Source: Acetobacteraceae bacterium
GTDB lineage: Bacteria > Pseudomonadota > Alphaproteobacteria > Acetobacterales > Acetobacteraceae
Length of the DNA stretch: 5,591 nt
Assembly: GCA_027340195.1 (NCBI GenBank)
Contig: DAHWNE010000139.1
Coordinates: 1 to 5,591 of the forward strand
Direction: 5' to 3'
Part shown: in pieces, positions 4,991 to 5,591 of the stretch
Numbering within the stretch: position 1 is the stretch's first letter
Layout of the letters: every line of letters begins with the position of its first letter
The notes under the pieces: generated by a model
Told to the model about the DNA's origin: nothing
Database searches by the model: none
Seen by the model: only the letters and a program-made list of their open reading frames with translations
Position numbers and translations under genes: made by a program

Positions 4991-5591
4991 ATGCCAGGGT
5001 TTTCTCCGCTGCGGCGGGTGCGCGCCCGGTGGGACCGGTGGTACGCGGATGCCTGGTGCAAGGACGCCTTCATCCGCGGCCTGCCGCCGGGGGCGCGGCT
5101 GTTGGATGTCGGCTGCGGCAACAACTCCCCGCGCTACACCAAGGGGATCCGCCCGGATCTGGTCTATACCGGCCTGGACGTGGGCGATTACAACCAGGCC
5201 GAGCCGGCCGGTGCCTTCGCCGACCGCTACATCGTGGTGCCGCCCGAGGGCTTCGCCGCCGCCATCGTCGCCGAGCGGGGGGCGATGGACGCGGTGATCA
5301 GCGCCCATAACCTGGAGCATTGCCAGGACATGGCGGCCACGCTGGCGGCGATGGCCGGCGCGCTGGCGCCGGGCGGGCGGCTGTTCCTGGCCTTTCCGTG
5401 CGAGGCGAGCGCGCGGTTCCCCTCTCGCGACGGGTGCCTGAACTTCTTCGACGACGCGACGCACCGGACCCTGCCGCGGTTCGATGCGGTGCTGGCGGCG
5501 CTGCGCGCGGCGGGGCTGGAGGTGACGGTGGCGATCCGGCGCTATCGGCCGGGGGTGCATGTGCTGGCGGGGGTGCGGAACGAGTGGCGGA
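4991..5591 (+). CDS. Class I SAM-dependent methyltransferase (3' end cut by the window)
   Basis: At least 200 residues of a soluble Rossmann-fold methyltransferase; the frame is still open at the right edge and is probably within a few codons to a few tens of codons of its end. LLDVGCGNNSPRY (37-49) is motif I, which binds S-adenosylmethionine. YTGLDVGDY (59-67) carries the acidic residue (Asp63) expected to contact the ribose. DAVISAHNLEHCQD (100-113) and LAPGGRLFLAFP (125-136) are the later core motifs of the Methyltransf_11/25 type. DGCLNFFDDATHR (147-159) probably forms part of the active-site cap. The ATG at 4991 is the only one in frame after the stop at 4928; a competing ATG at 4981 is out of frame. 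The Shine-Dalgarno is weak (GGA at 4978-4980 or AGAG at 4985-4988). The divergent glycosyltransferases suggest it methylates a sugar or lipid-linked glycan, but the substrate is not visible. Confidence 0.9.
   Translation, partial: MPGFSPLRRVRARWDRWYADAWCKDAFIRGLPPGARLLDVGCGNNSPRYTKGIRPDLVYTGLDVGDYNQAEPAGAFADRYIVVPPEGFAAAIVAERGAMDAVISAHNLEHCQDMAATLAAMAGALAPGGRLFLAFPCEASARFPSRDGCLNFFDDATHRTLPRFDAVLAALRAAGLEVTVAIRRYRPGVHVLAGVRNEWR

Noticed and set aside
4092..5297. Open frame on the + strand (401 codons) antisense to the rhamnosyltransferase-like gene and running into the methyltransferase
   Set aside because: It crosses the divergent intergenic region and overlaps the methyltransferase in the wrong frame; the overlapped genes show clear catalytic motifs and this frame shows none.

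Overview
The window is very GC-rich (by eye around 70% or more), tightly packed, and strongly biased to G/C at third codon positions. The protein types (a MalG-type sugar permease, a LexA-like S24 regulator whose N-terminus resembles alphaproteobacterial members as I remember them, and a PEP-CTERM-associated glycosyltransferase) suggest an alphaproteobacterium, perhaps Rhodospirillales/Acetobacteraceae. This placement is inference.

Layout. (1) Positions 1-1034, + strand: the 3' end of a carbohydrate ABC transporter inner-membrane permease, overlapping by 4 bp (ATGA) a short-chain dehydrogenase/reductase. They look like the tail of a sugar or polyol uptake and oxidation operon. (2) Positions 1039-4916, - strand, read right to left: a GT2 rhamnosyltransferase-like enzyme, a second GT2 enzyme, a LexA/UmuD-like S24 regulator, and a GT4-type glycosyltransferase of the kind associated with PEP-CTERM/exosortase loci. 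Spacings are 53, 19 and 5 bp, so they are probably one operon. The three transferases would build a surface or exported glycan at the cytoplasmic face of the inner membrane. (3) Positions 4991 to the right edge, + strand: a class I SAM-dependent methyltransferase, divergent from the glycosyltransferases across a 74-bp gap and cut by the window end. It may modify the same glycan.

The two transcription blocks on the left converge with only 4 bp between their stop codons. All coding potential is explained by six genes plus one truncated gene end. No tRNA, rRNA, CRISPR array, insertion sequence or phage structural gene is visible, and no gap exceeds 74 bp.

The least ordinary features are regulatory. 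An LexA-like regulator with an intact Ser/Lys dyad sits inside a glycosyltransferase operon. It is joined to the upstream gene by an 8-codon mini-ORF that overlaps both flanking genes by ATGA. The leader of the second GT2 gene can form two mutually exclusive hairpins, one of which covers the Shine-Dalgarno-like sequence. I did not find a clearly new multi-gene system; these are candidates for a new regulatory arrangement on a fairly conventional glycan locus.
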